This document shows, in pieces, positions 38,201 to 49,658 of a stretch of DNA of 64,000 bases. The first letter of the stretch is position 1, and each line of letters opens with the position of its first letter. The notes below the pieces were generated by a model, which was not told where the DNA came from, did no database searches, and worked only from the letters and a program-made list of their open reading frames with translations. The stretch is taken from contig CM050690.1 of assembly GCA_027574665.1 (NCBI GenBank), forward strand, positions 72,149,433-72,213,432, read 5' to 3'. The position numbers and the translations under genes are program-made. Origin of the DNA: Rhynochetos jubatus. Lineage: Eukaryota > Chordata > Aves > Eurypygiformes > Rhynochetidae.

Positions 38201-41045
38201 TGTCAGAAGGAATAACCAAATCCTGTCCTAGGTAATCCTTTTCAAAGACCATTGAGAAATGGAACAGAATTACCGTACACACAAAAGGCACTGTCTGGCA
38301 TCAGAAACAGCTGTAAAAAGGCAATGAGTGCATACCTGTTTTTCAGTGAAACACAGTCAAATACAAAGCAAGTATCAAAATACTATCGTCAGATCGTGGG
38401 TGAAAAGGAGAGTTACAACACACAGGAGAAGGTAGCAAACAAGGGCTGCATGACCAGCACACTGATAGGATACAAATCCAGAAATACATTTTGACTCTAC
38501 GGTGCAAGACAGCAAGGAGGATATGAAAGGTTTCTTCAAGCATCACAGATACCTCAAGTCTTTGTTAAAATCTTGGGAAACACTTTGCCTTTTATCAAAG
38601 ATTCTTTTCTCTTTCACTTCTCCTGCTCAACAATACCAGTGCCAGTAAAGAGGAGAGATGAGTTAAGTGTTGGTGTGCTCATACGCATACAAGGAGACTT
38701 ACTGTTGGCAGTCTTTCTGGCAAATTAGCCAATAACGGAGCATGGTAAATAATAGGTATCATCTTACCCTTAAACATGGCCATTCCACATCTCAGCTAAA
38801 GCACCAGGACACTGTGAAGGGGGCGTTCTGTGTATTTCGGTACTGCGCATTAATTTCATCCTTTTGTTTTACTACTTATCAGGAGCTCTTTTTCTTAGGG
38901 TCTTGTTGCAGATGTAGCTGCAGGGATAGAGAGCCCACTGAAAAGAAGAATTACCAATTACTTTTGTCTGCCTGTACCCAAGCTTTCCTTCAACTTTTGG
39001 CTTTGATTGGGATGGATTTTGTAGCTTAATAAGTCCCTCAAGTTCACATGCAAAGGCCACTTGCACAGAGGGACAGAAGCAGTCATAAGCGAGTTTAAAG
39101 CACTTTTCTTACTGAAGGGCTCAGGAGTCTCCAAGTCAGCTGGAGCATCAGAACAAGCCAGACCCCAGGAAACTTGTATTTGAGTGCTAGGACTTGTCTG
39201 TGTTTTGCCAGCAGTGGTAAGATGATGCTCTTAGCAGAAAATACAGAGACTGTCAGAGTATGTAATGTATTTATTGAAACCTCAGTGTTTAGCACACAAA
39301 AACCTCTTAAAATCACTATAGTGCCTCAAAACTTCTTCATAAACCAGTAGAAGAATAGAGTACTGTGTTCCCAACATTATGGATGGAAAAACCTCCCAGA
39401 ACAAAGTCCCAGACCTTATCAGAATTGCTTCCTCAAAGGAAGCGAAGCTAAACAGTGCCCAAGGCCAATCAAAGCCTTCTTGGAAACCTTGTCTCTTGTT
39501 GCTCTAGGTATCAAAATAGGAAGTAAACAGCTTAGAAACAGTGCTGAGAATGGTTTGGAGGAAGTATGGTTTCCTCTCCCTGCACTTGCTAAGTTCGCTT
39601 ATCTTTTGTGCCCTCAGCATCCCCCCTTTACTCACTGCAGCCAACAAATTGTAAAGAGGCCTTGCAGAAATTACTTAGAAAAATAACATTTATACAAAAA
39701 AATCTGTCACTGGCTCATGCATGGCTCTGAGAAACCTTGCAATGCTCTGCCTGAGAACAAGAGCTCAGAGAGTGCTGCTTCAGTGGGGGTTACAATACAT
39801 CACATCCCTCAGACCCTCTCCCTTCAAGGCCCAAGGCCTCCATCAAAGATACATCTCAAGTAGGTGATGTTACACGTTTGCTCAAGAGGCAACCTGTGTC
39901 TGATTTTTACTCTATTTATATACCTATGGTTGCAATGGCTAAAACTCTTTGAAGGACATTATAGGCATCACTTAATGGGAAAATGTGGTTTTTTTAGTTT
40001 TCTTTGGATTGTCTTTGGATTTGGAAAAAACAATACCCAACCTGTCAGATCTCTTAACTGTAGATACGATGTACCAGAGATAACCAGATATATGATGATC
40101 TTTTCACCAAAGTTAGAGGCTTTTATGAAAGACTTCACAACAGTAGGCTTACTAATGAGAAAAAATGCAGGTCTATACTGGTCACCAAGACATCAATCCT
40201 GTATGCAGAGGCCAATCTAGAGGAGACACCATAGTTTCACTGGTCTCCAAGGCCTAGTGACCCAAGTTATTGCTAGTACATTAGGGATTTTGGCATGGGT
40301 TTTTCTTCGGCTAAGCAGCAAATACATTGATTTTAAATGCACTCGTCTGATGAAATTCACATTAGGTAAAGAGGTGGTTCAGCTGCAGAACTGCTAACAG
40401 CTCTCACATGACAAAAAGTGCCGGATGGACAGGAGGATTTCTCAAAAAGTCGAAAAAGCAGAAATGCAGTAGTTTAATAGAGAGAAAAAGTAGAAAAGAG
40501 GATCCAGTTAGCTTCATTCCAGTTACTAAAAAATACAAGGACAAATAAATGATTGTCTCCAAGATAAGTAGGCAATAAATTACAGGCAACATGGAATTGT
40601 TCATAACAAATCATGTGAAACCACTCCAGTTTTCTTTATGACAATAACAGGCATTGTAGGTGGAGACAAGCCACAAATGTCATTTATACTGATTTACAAA
40701 GAACAGTGTCAAAACCCTTACTAACGCTTTCTCAGAGGTTAACCAAATAAACACTTTCTGGATGAATCAATGATGAAATGGTTGAATCAAATGGGACTCC
40801 TGGCAAATATGCCTTCAGTGGGAAATGATTTGACATCTTCTTGAGATTGATTTGGCCAGTGGGATATAAAACATTATTGTTATTAAATTGCCACTGGCTT
40901 GGAGGACTGGTGGGAGAAGCCGACTTAGAGCCATAAGCACTTAACCTACCCATAGGTAAGAGAAACCAATCGCACAAAGAAAGGAAAAAGAGGTTGCTTG
41001 TCCAGAGAAAAGGCAGAGCAGCTGAGTTGTTGCCTTCAAATAAAC
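35281..41045. other. Unannotated stretch
   Basis: No gene, RNA gene or transposon is recognised in 5.8 kb. A (TTTG)n tract lies at 37130-37156. Open frames reach 125 codons (35307-35684, minus), partly in a slightly GC-richer part next to the CR1 copy, and match nothing that I know. Confidence 0.5.
37130..37156. repeat. (TTTG)n simple repeat
   Basis: About five TTTG units are followed by a T run. This is an ordinary tetranucleotide microsatellite of modest length. Confidence 0.9.
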
Positions 41046-41798
41046 TGTTGTGGTTTAACCTCGGCTAGCAGTCAAGCACCACACAGCTGTTCGCTCACCT
41101 TCCCCTCTCCTCCGGTGGAGGAGGAGAATTGGAGGAAAAGAAAAGGAAACTCGTGGATTGAGATAAGAATTATTTAATAATTTAATATAAACTATTATTA
41201 TAGTGATACTAATAATATTAACAGTACTGCTAATAACACAAAATTAAAATAATAGAAAATAAACCATATTATAGAATTGCTCATCACTCACCAACCAATA
41301 CACAGCCAGGTCCCAAGTAGCAAGAGTCAGAGCCCTAGAGCAATCACAGCACAGTCCAAACGAGCCTCACAAGCGAGAGCATGACCAAGAAAGCCAACTG
41401 ACCCACCAACTACCTAACAAACAAATGAGCTAATGCACAAACAAACAAGATATCGAGCTAGCAAACAAGCAAGCTCTACAAACAAGCTAGCTGTAGCCCC
41501 CCAGCCCACTCCCCGCTTACGTGCCAAGTATGACATGCTATGGAATGAACTAGCCCTTTGGTTAGTTTGGGTCAGCTGTCTGAACGGTGTTCGTGTCTTC
41601 CGCCACTGCTTATAGCAAGAAAGTTGGGAACACAGGTGCAGTATCAGAAGCTGAAAAAGTCCTTGAATTGGTGCAAGCACTCCTTAACACCAACTAAAAC
41701 TAGCAGTGTTACCAGTACTCTTCTCAGCACAAATCCAAACCAGCCTTATACCAGCTACTGTGAGGAAAATTAACTTTGTCCTGACCAAAACCAGCACA
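41046..41798 (-). mobile_element. Solo LTR of an avian endogenous retrovirus (copy 1)
   Basis: This 753-bp LTR begins TGTGCTGGTTTTGGTCAG on the minus strand and ends GGTTAAACCACAACA, so it has the expected TG...CA termini. The plus-strand text shows the family landmarks GTGGTTTAACC, CACCACACAGCTGTTCGCTC, ACTCGTGGATTGAGATAA, then an AT-rich trinucleotide-like (AAT)n segment, then GTTTGGGTCAGCTGTC. I recognise these from an ERV LTR family common in birds, probably ERVL-like; the exact family name is not fixed here. The orientation follows from remembered family structure. No primer-binding site or polypurine tract flanks it and no gag, pol or env lies nearby, so it is a solo LTR. The 5-base flanks (TAAAC and CAGAA) do not match, so no target-site duplication is visible. 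Confidence 0.85.
41406..41487. repeat. ACAAACAAG-type repeats inside LTR copy 1
   Basis: Within the LTR an irregular series of ACAAACAA, CAAACAAGC and AAACAAGC units spans about 80 bases. The corresponding part of the second LTR in this window carries different, GC-rich repeats. The segment is thus a fast-changing part of the LTR. Confidence 0.7.
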
Positions 41799-44685
41799 CA
41801 GAAGAAATGCAAATGCAAAGTGAAAGGGCAGAGCCTATTCCCCAGGCTTGTCTGCCCTCTAGAACACAAATTCATAGCACTAAATTTCAGCAAAGGAGAT
41901 GCCAGCTATCGCTTTAGGAGGAGTAGGTTAGAGAAGCATCTGTAGGCAATCGATACTGCTTGGATCTCAAAGCTAGAACACTCACCTCCCTCCTAGCTCT
42001 GTATTTCCTCTTATTTTAAATGGAATGGAATACCTCTTTAAGCTATTAAAAGCAACAACAATGTAAAACCTGAGGTAAATATGTAGAAGTTCTATAGACA
42101 TTAGATTTGGACTACTACCATCTGGAGGTTGAATAGATAAATGAGCAGTCAACATTTTTAATTTAATTTCAAATTTTAATCCAAGATCACGTTTTCACAA
42201 TGAACTATGCAAATGTTTGTGAATGACTATTCCAATAAAAAATTACCTATTTTGCAAAATATAGAAATGTCTGGATTGCAAGGTGGCCCAGACTTTACAT
42301 GTGAGTAGTCTTATTACGTTTCAAAAAGGCATTTTCTCATCCCACCACTTTTTGCTTTCAGTATCAAATGAAAGGATATTTAATATTTAAAATGAAAATG
42401 AAGACACTCAGAAAAACCGAATTTATGAATCAGAACTTTTAGTCTTATTTGTTTCTTCAAAAATTCATTACTTCAATCCTTCATACCTGCTAAACTTGGA
42501 AATTTAGCCTTTTCAATATTTTAGAAAATTTGAATAAGATTTTGCAAACATTTGTATTAACTGTTCTTCATCAATGGCCTCACAGATTTTAAGATCAAAT
42601 ATTAAACTGGAAACCGTTTGAGAATTACAAAGATTTTTATGCCTAAGGACTTGAGTTAGCAAACAAAGCCCTTTTTAAAAGAGAAAAATGAAAGATACAA
42701 CCATCATAATCTCTGGGGCTGAGGAGTATAATCATGTTCATTCATTTTTTAAACAATCAAACACAGGTCAAATCATACAAAGAATAATTTATGGAAAATA
42801 TTGAAGAAAATTTTCACAACACCAGGGCTTTGAGAAAGTCTTAGCATATTAAACAAGCAGAGGCTGATGCAAGTCAAATACCAAATATTAAACCCATGTT
42901 AGCAAAATGGTCTATTTCCCACACACAGACTGAACCTCTAAAGACCTGCCGGAAAGCTGCTTATTTGTAAGAGGACACGTTCATGTTCGTGTCCAGACTC
43001 AGTTAGGAACTGGGGCACAGTAGGTACCCAGGGAGCACTCCTGCCAGCCTGGAGTTCTTTGTTCAGCAGACATGAAAGGTGAGAAATTGATTCTTGCTGG
43101 GGGAAAATGGTGGAACAAATCTTCATTTTAACTGGACACGTACCTGCCCTTCTCCAGGCATGACCATGTCCAAAGGAGGAGAAAGAAGCATCCTTCAGGC
43201 AAAGGGATAAGCAGAAGGTTGAATATCAACCATGGAGAGAAGTGTTTTCCTCTCTCTCTTTTTTTCAAAAAAGCTTCAAATGGTCTTGGTTTCATCCCAG
43301 TGTAGAAAAGGAGTAAGTTGAAATATTTAAAAACAAAAGGGTCGTGGGATGGAAAAACAGTTCACTGCCAAGCTGTAATTTCAAGTCCATTGAGCGAAGC
43401 CATTCTGACCTCACTGTTTAAGTTTCAGATTTACTTGGCCTTCCCCTGGGCTTTGGTGGGAATTACTTACCCTGTGCAAGCAGCACTCCGCAAAGCCCCC
43501 TCCCAGACATGGCAATGGCAGTATCATGTCAGGAATCTGACTTCGAACCAGGTCATTTCTCACTGTTGGTGGGAAGTTTGAGTGTGCACACAAGAATTTC
43601 TTCAGAAACCTCTTTTCTCGCAGTCCAAGCCTATGGCGAATACTGTCCTCTCCTCTCGAGGCTCTGGTGTCATCCTGTCGGAGCTTATCTTACACAGTTT
43701 TATTTGAGGTTGTTCCATATGCAAGGGAAGTTCTTGAAGAAATGCAATTATTGCCGTGAAAGTCAGATATATTGTGCTGGGAATCCCCACATCAATTCAG
43801 TATTTCAGCTGAATAACAGTTTTCAGCATGCTTTTCTGATAATAAAGTAACTTTTACCGCAGAATGGAAGTTGCCCTAGGGCAAAGTAAAACAAGTTATA
43901 TTTGTATTATGTAAAGTGTTTTGTGATGTGACAAAAAAATACATATACACTTTTTTTAAAAGGAAGGAAAAAATTCTTTCAGATCATGTTTGGAAGTTTG
44001 GATTAAGTGCCAAGCTTTGATTGAAAGGAGAGCTTAATTTGAACACCTGAACCAACAACGGATATTTCAAAATCCATCCATACATATTGCATTGCTTTTA
44101 TTTGAAAGTTCAGAAAATAATGGTGGTAAGAATTTAAGTAGCATGTTAAATCTTCAGCCAGTCTTTCCACTCAATATATTTGTTAAAATAATGTGCTGAA
44201 GCAGCAGGAATTTATTATTGGGCTTTTTCACACAAGACACACCTTGAAATTTTCCATTCTAAATCTTTTAACAGATGCATAAAGTGGTGAAGTTCTTCAC
44301 AGAAAAAGCTTCATATATGATGTGAGTTCAAACAGCAACATAATGAAGATATGAAATATCAACTATTGAACTATATCGTAATTGGTCTCAGATTTTCAAA
44401 ATAATATTTTTAGGTGTTTCTGACATCAACAGTCCTACAAAGTAAAACCTGCACAGGCTTCAGACTATAGAGAAAAGTCAGTTATAATTAGCATATATCT
44501 AGAGTAAGTTTCTGGTCTGAATTTCTGAAACATATCTGCTTTAAGTATCACGTTTACAAATTCAAAATTTTGGTACACTAAGGATTTGGCTTCCATCATT
44601 TTGTGCTAACATCCCACTGTAGCTGGCCTTGCATTTACTGACAAACTGACTGAAGTGGTGTCACACAGAAATATCTACTACTGAG
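41799..44685. other. Unannotated stretch right of LTR copy 1
   Basis: No retroviral internal region, gene or other repeat was recognised. The bases immediately right of the LTR contain no polypurine tract in either direction. Open frames reach 113 codons (43509-43850, plus) with no known domain. Confidence 0.5.
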
Positions 44686-45113
44686 TTATAAGAAGTAACT
44701 AAAAATGCCCATTTTGTCTGGACAGAAGAAGTTAGATGAGAGTATAGAGAGCCTGCAAACCCAATGCCTTACCAGGATACACAGCGCCTTTGGTTTTGGA
44801 GACGTCTCTACAAGGTGCCAGAACAAAAGTTCAGGAATCGGACACCTATGTGGTACCGTGTACTGTGGGTGCCGCATCAGACAGCATGGGCACAGCTTGC
44901 AGGTTTGGCTATTGCTGCTGGCATAATCCAGCTGACGTGGGAGCCGCCAGATCAGATTTCTCCTTTTCCCTATTTGCTTCTGCACCCATTTGTGGGCTTG
45001 TCACTCGTGAGCCCCTTGCCAGCACGCACCTAGAGTCTGCCCTGACAACATCTTTACAGGGATATGTCTTTCCTCATGTGACCATCCGTATGAACTTTGG
45101 CTTAAAAAGATAA
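44686..45113. other. Stop-poor, GC-richer segment with overlapping open frames
   Basis: Three plus-strand frames and one minus-strand frame of 73-107 codons are open over the same 400 bases (44764-45033 and 44790-45113 plus; 44686-44985 minus). The translations contain Trp-rich stretches such as QRLWFWRRLYKVPEQ but resemble no family that I can name. Openness in several frames at once points to base composition, or to an eroded retrocopy, rather than to a live gene. It lies 80 bp left of the exon-like segment at 45194, so both might belong to one transcript. That is inference only. Confidence 0.3.
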
Positions 45114-45193
45114 CATTATGTCACACTAAGAAACAGCTAAACTGTCGTGAGATTACATTAAAACTAAAAAATCAAGTTTTCTTGTTTTTTCAG

Positions 45194-45348
45194 TGCGTGA
45201 AGTAGTTCTTTGCTTAGACATCTATGATCCTGCCCTTCCTCCAGAAGCACCTTATCATTCATTCTTGAAAGTAACGTCACTACCTCGGCGCCTACACAGA
45301 GCAGCTTCCAGGATCAAAACTGAAAGAAGGCAGACCCCTGCAAAGTTG
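45194..45348 (+). other. Exon-like segment bounded by splice consensus
   Basis: A polypyrimidine tract and acceptor (CTTGTTTTTTCAG, ending 45193) precede 155 bases that are open in one frame. A good donor (G|GTAAGA) follows, with GT at 45349-45350. The translation, which includes EVVLCLDIYDPALPPEAP and then SLPRRLHRAASRIKTE, is compositionally protein-like but matches nothing I recognise. The length is not a multiple of three. Splice-like pairs at this spacing occur by chance in non-coding DNA, so this is only a candidate exon, coding or non-coding. Confidence 0.25.
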
Positions 45349-48300
45349 GTAAGATTCGTCCTGGGTTTTAAGGTATACCTGATGGCTTTTCATCTCCTAA
45401 GTAAGGTGTATAAGAGAGTGTGCAAGCTGTTCAAAGGATACTGAAACAGAAGTTACTGCACGCTGGCATCAAACAGCTGTTGAACAGGTAAAGCTGAAAG
45501 TAACCCACAGTCTTATAGCAAGGTTTACAACTTTCAGCCTGTTGTATTGTACCCAGTTAGCTGGGCTGCGTATATAAGCCATCGTATTTCATCAAATTTC
45601 CAACACAGCCTCTTGGGCAGTGAAAGTATTGCTGGCTAAAAGCTGATATTAAGAAAATAAACTTCTATAGTGTTTTGCATCATACCAAAAGAGTTATTTG
45701 TGTGGAAAGAATAGAAAGAATCTTTTGATAAGGTAATAAGCTACACGGGCAGCAAAAATGTGTAAATTTCACTAATTACGTCACTATTATAGTGTGCTTC
45801 TGGAAACAAATGTCTTTTTTTCCCAGCAGGCTGCACATGGCTGGGCAGAATTCACCGCCTGTGGGCAAACTGGAATCATTCCTGCCAGCTCAGGGCAGAG
45901 TTTGCCATTTCATTTACCTCACTATTTGGAAAAGAGAAACCAAGCGTAAGAAATGCAGGACAATGCATGCACTCAAACAAGATTAACCTTGCTCATTTTT
46001 GTGTTTTAACCTTGTCAAAGAATCTCTGCTTGAGCAACTAAAGTTTTGGTAAGGACTCCCAACTCTAGGAGGTGTTTAGAAGAGGACTCGAACAATTTCT
46101 GAAGTATTTTGTAGCAAGAATGATTAGGCAGTGAGCTGAGCCTGTGTGAAAACAAAACAAAACTATTGCTGTGTTACTGCTGTTAAAAATCCCCAAGATG
46201 CAAAGCTTGAGGAAAGTTTCACTGATCACATGAATTTAAGTAATCATTTGAAACAGAAGATCTGTCACCAGATTTGATAACACTGAAAGAGCAGGTTAAG
46301 CATTTATAGGCTGTTCAGTGAAGAATTGGAATCTCATCGGGCATGGCAAGAGAGGATACTCTAGAATGCCTTTTTTTTTCAGTTAGATCTGAATGTCAAT
46401 ATGCTTTGTTGAGGAGAAGAATTAGGCTGGCAAACACATGTTTTACGGTCATTAAAAAGAGTACATTACCACAAAGCATGGCAGATCCAATAGATAGTCC
46501 AATAGACCTCCTGAACAAAGGACCAGGACACCTAGAAGAGCACACAGGCATCTGATTAAATTATCTGGGCAGATCAAATGCCTAAAATGTGACCATTTTC
46601 TGGCAGAGCAAACACGGTCAGAGAGGTTGATTTTTATAACCCACTTGTGCTAATGCCTGTCACAGATCAGCTTTTAGCCACTGTGCAAGACTTGCTTGGG
46701 AATCAGTAACGGCTGCACTTACAGTGTCCTCAGTGAACTGCTTCCCCTTTCTCAGAAACTACACAAATTTGGCCTTTTCTTAAAATTGCTCCCAAGCTAG
46801 AAGCCCACATCCTAGTTTCAAAAACCATGACTTGCTTCTTAGGAATGTAAATTGTTGTGCATCCTGATCTTTGAGAAACATAGGTCAGCCCAAGGAGTGG
46901 GAGAATGAACCTCCTTGTTCTGCACCACGCCGATGGCCCGGGGGTGGGTGACCTCCGCCCCCACGAGCAGAAAGTGCCCAGCCGAAGGAGTGGGCCAGCA
47001 AAGGAGGGCAGGTCATTTTGGACTGAATGTGTTTCATTTACACTTAGTGAGGGCATGCCCTCCAAAAGGCTGCCTGGGGGAGGATGCCGAGGCTACAGAT
47101 AGAGCAAGTCAGGACCTTTCAAAAGAGAGCATTTAAGGGCTCTCTCAAGGGCTTTTTTTTTCTCCTGTATTTCATATACATAGGCACCATATGTGCAAGC
47201 GCCTAGCTTGCTGGAAACTCCTGGGGACAGCAGCAGCATTGACAAAAGAGGGAAGCAGATTTTCATGTGAAATGGTTTTAAGAGTTTCTGTCAAAGGTTT
47301 CCACCCACTGATGCAAATAGATTGTTACAGCACTAAAATAAAGAGCACAGCACAGGAGTAGGCTATCTAGCACTGTGACACAAATCAGAAGTGTCTGTCT
47401 GAAACCTGAGTGTCTGTCTCGAACCAATTGCTGTTCAAGTGCTGCCCTGGCAGGACTGAGGGAAGTCAGGTATATTCTCATCACCTTGCACGCAGCGCTA
47501 GGCAAGACCTGGAGGAGATTTTGTTCCCAGAGCAGATGTTAGAGATGAGAAGATGAGTAAGGAGCCCTTGCTGACAGGGCAATTCACAAACAATTGGCTC
47601 CCTATTTTTCTCCTTACCACAACCTTTCCTTTTCTTCTGTAGTCAGAAACCTCCTGTTCCTTTCAGTTCTGCCTGCTTGCCTGCACCTAAACGCAAAGTC
47701 TTTGTCTGGGGGTTGAGGGTAGATGCAGAGGCAGATCAGGGGGTATTTCCTAATCTTCTCACCCAGGCGCAGACTTGTCCCATATTAGTATGAGCTCTTT
47801 AAAATTAAATCTGTACTGGGACAGCCTTTCTAGGGGCAAGAGAAATATTTCACACAGTCGTTGAGCACCACATAATGTTCAAATTACGAAAAACAAAATT
47901 CAAACTTCCACAACCAGTAAAAATTATATTAAATAATTGTCATTGGATAATTGAAGGAAAACATAAGCAAACAATGGAGTTACCAATAGTTACTGTAAAA
48001 AAAAAAAGATCACATTCCCATTTAGTTCTTTCATACATTTGCTGGCTGCCAAATGACTTATTTACTTTTACTAGATAGTACTTACTGATTCTAACAAAGC
48101 CAGTAAAACGTGGACTGAGTTATGTAGCTTAACAAAGGGAACCAAGTGAATAATGAGTTGAAAAATATTTGATTGTGTACAACTGTGCTTTTCATACTTT
48201 GACAATGAATGTCAGTGTGTCTTCAACAATGACAGTAAACAAGTCAGTTGCTTAGAGCCCAGAATGTAAATCAGGTACTTATGAAGAAACTGAAGTAGAC

Positions 48301-49567
48301 TAATCATAAAGTCAATTACTATTACTACTAATATGCTTAACTCTGTAAGGAAACGTGACTATGAAATTTTGCCAAAGTTCTACACTGAATTTCAAATAAA
48401 ATTCCATTCTATTGCAGCAAACTAAGATGCAACTTGATATTCATATCTCTTACACTAAAGAAAAGAATAAAATGCATAATTAGGTATGATAGCAATTGCT
48501 TAAAATCTCCACATTACACCATATTAAACAACTAACAATACCTGTTAGTGCTCCTTCAAGGAAATCCTGTGCTAGGGCTAACACTATGATTAAAAAGATA
48601 AGGTCATAGAACAATTACTGCTCAAGGCTATGGAATATTCTTATTTACTGGTGTAGCTGAATATTTTTACATTGTAACAGTTAGATTAAAATAACTCCAG
48701 CCAAAGAGACACCTACCATAGCATTACAAAATGAGACAGAGACAGTGCTGCTCACACGGGCTTTGCTGCACACACAAACTGGTTTTGTTGGACAAAGTTT
48801 GGAATTTTTTTTTCAGTATTCTGAAAAGTTTATTTTGTCCCATCAAGAGCATGTATTTCTTTTGAAACTCAGGGAATTCCTGGTGGAATCTGAAGTGAGA
48901 AGTGTTAATTTCTCCAATTTCTCTGGCATGAGCCAGCTGAGTGGACTCCGTCCACATATCAGCTCTCTGAGCGGCCTACAGGGAGCTGGTCAGAAGAAGA
49001 ATAGAGAAGCTCTTGCAGAAGGAAATGTTCCTAATCACTCTGATCTTCAGAAAAGCTGATTTTTTCCAAGAATTATTGACAGTTTGAAGAATATTTTGGA
49101 GAAGCACAGTCTCCAGCTGGCAAGTCCATTTCCTGCTCCATACTCTGGCTGAGATGAAACTTTGGTGTTAGTTGATGTCTGACTGCTCAAGCTAAGCTCA
49201 AGCTCTTACCATGTCCCCATTCTCAGCTTCCAGCTTTTTTTGAAATCTGAATGTGAACAAAATGGATCATGAGAGAGAACCTATCACTGCAGCTGCTCCC
49301 CAGAAGCAGACATCTTCTCCTCACATTTGAATTCTTCTGTCTTCCCTTCACATGTAGGAAGACTGTATTCTTTTTTTGTTAAACAAGCCTCATGTCCATT
49401 TTTATCATAACTATAATTAGTGTGCCCTAAATAGACTGAAAATTCTGCTTGAAAATTCTGACAGCCTGGAAAATTTTGAACATATGATGCAAGTGGGTAT
49501 GGTTTCTAACTAGCAGCATCTTCTGTGGTTGGTTCTCTCAAGAGAGAAAAAGCGTTTTTTGATAACA

Positions 49568-49571
<4 letters not shown>

Positions 49572-49594
<23 letters not shown>
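49572..49594. repeat. Poly(T) tract, 23 nt
   Basis: This is an uninterrupted run of 23 T, preceded by C and followed by GCATTA. No retrocopy is recognisable on the right-hand side, where one would lie if this were the tail of a minus-strand processed pseudogene. Confidence 0.95.
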
Positions 49595-49598
<4 letters not shown>

Positions 49599-49635
49599 TA
49601 GTAGCTGAATAATAACTCCCAAGAAGCAAAAATAT

Positions 49636-49658
49636 CACATAGAGACACATAGAGACAT
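49636..49658. repeat. Short tandem repeat, CACATAGAGA x 2.3
   Basis: Two exact 10-base units and the start of a third lie just right of the poly(T) tract. It is a minor slippage product. Confidence 0.85.
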
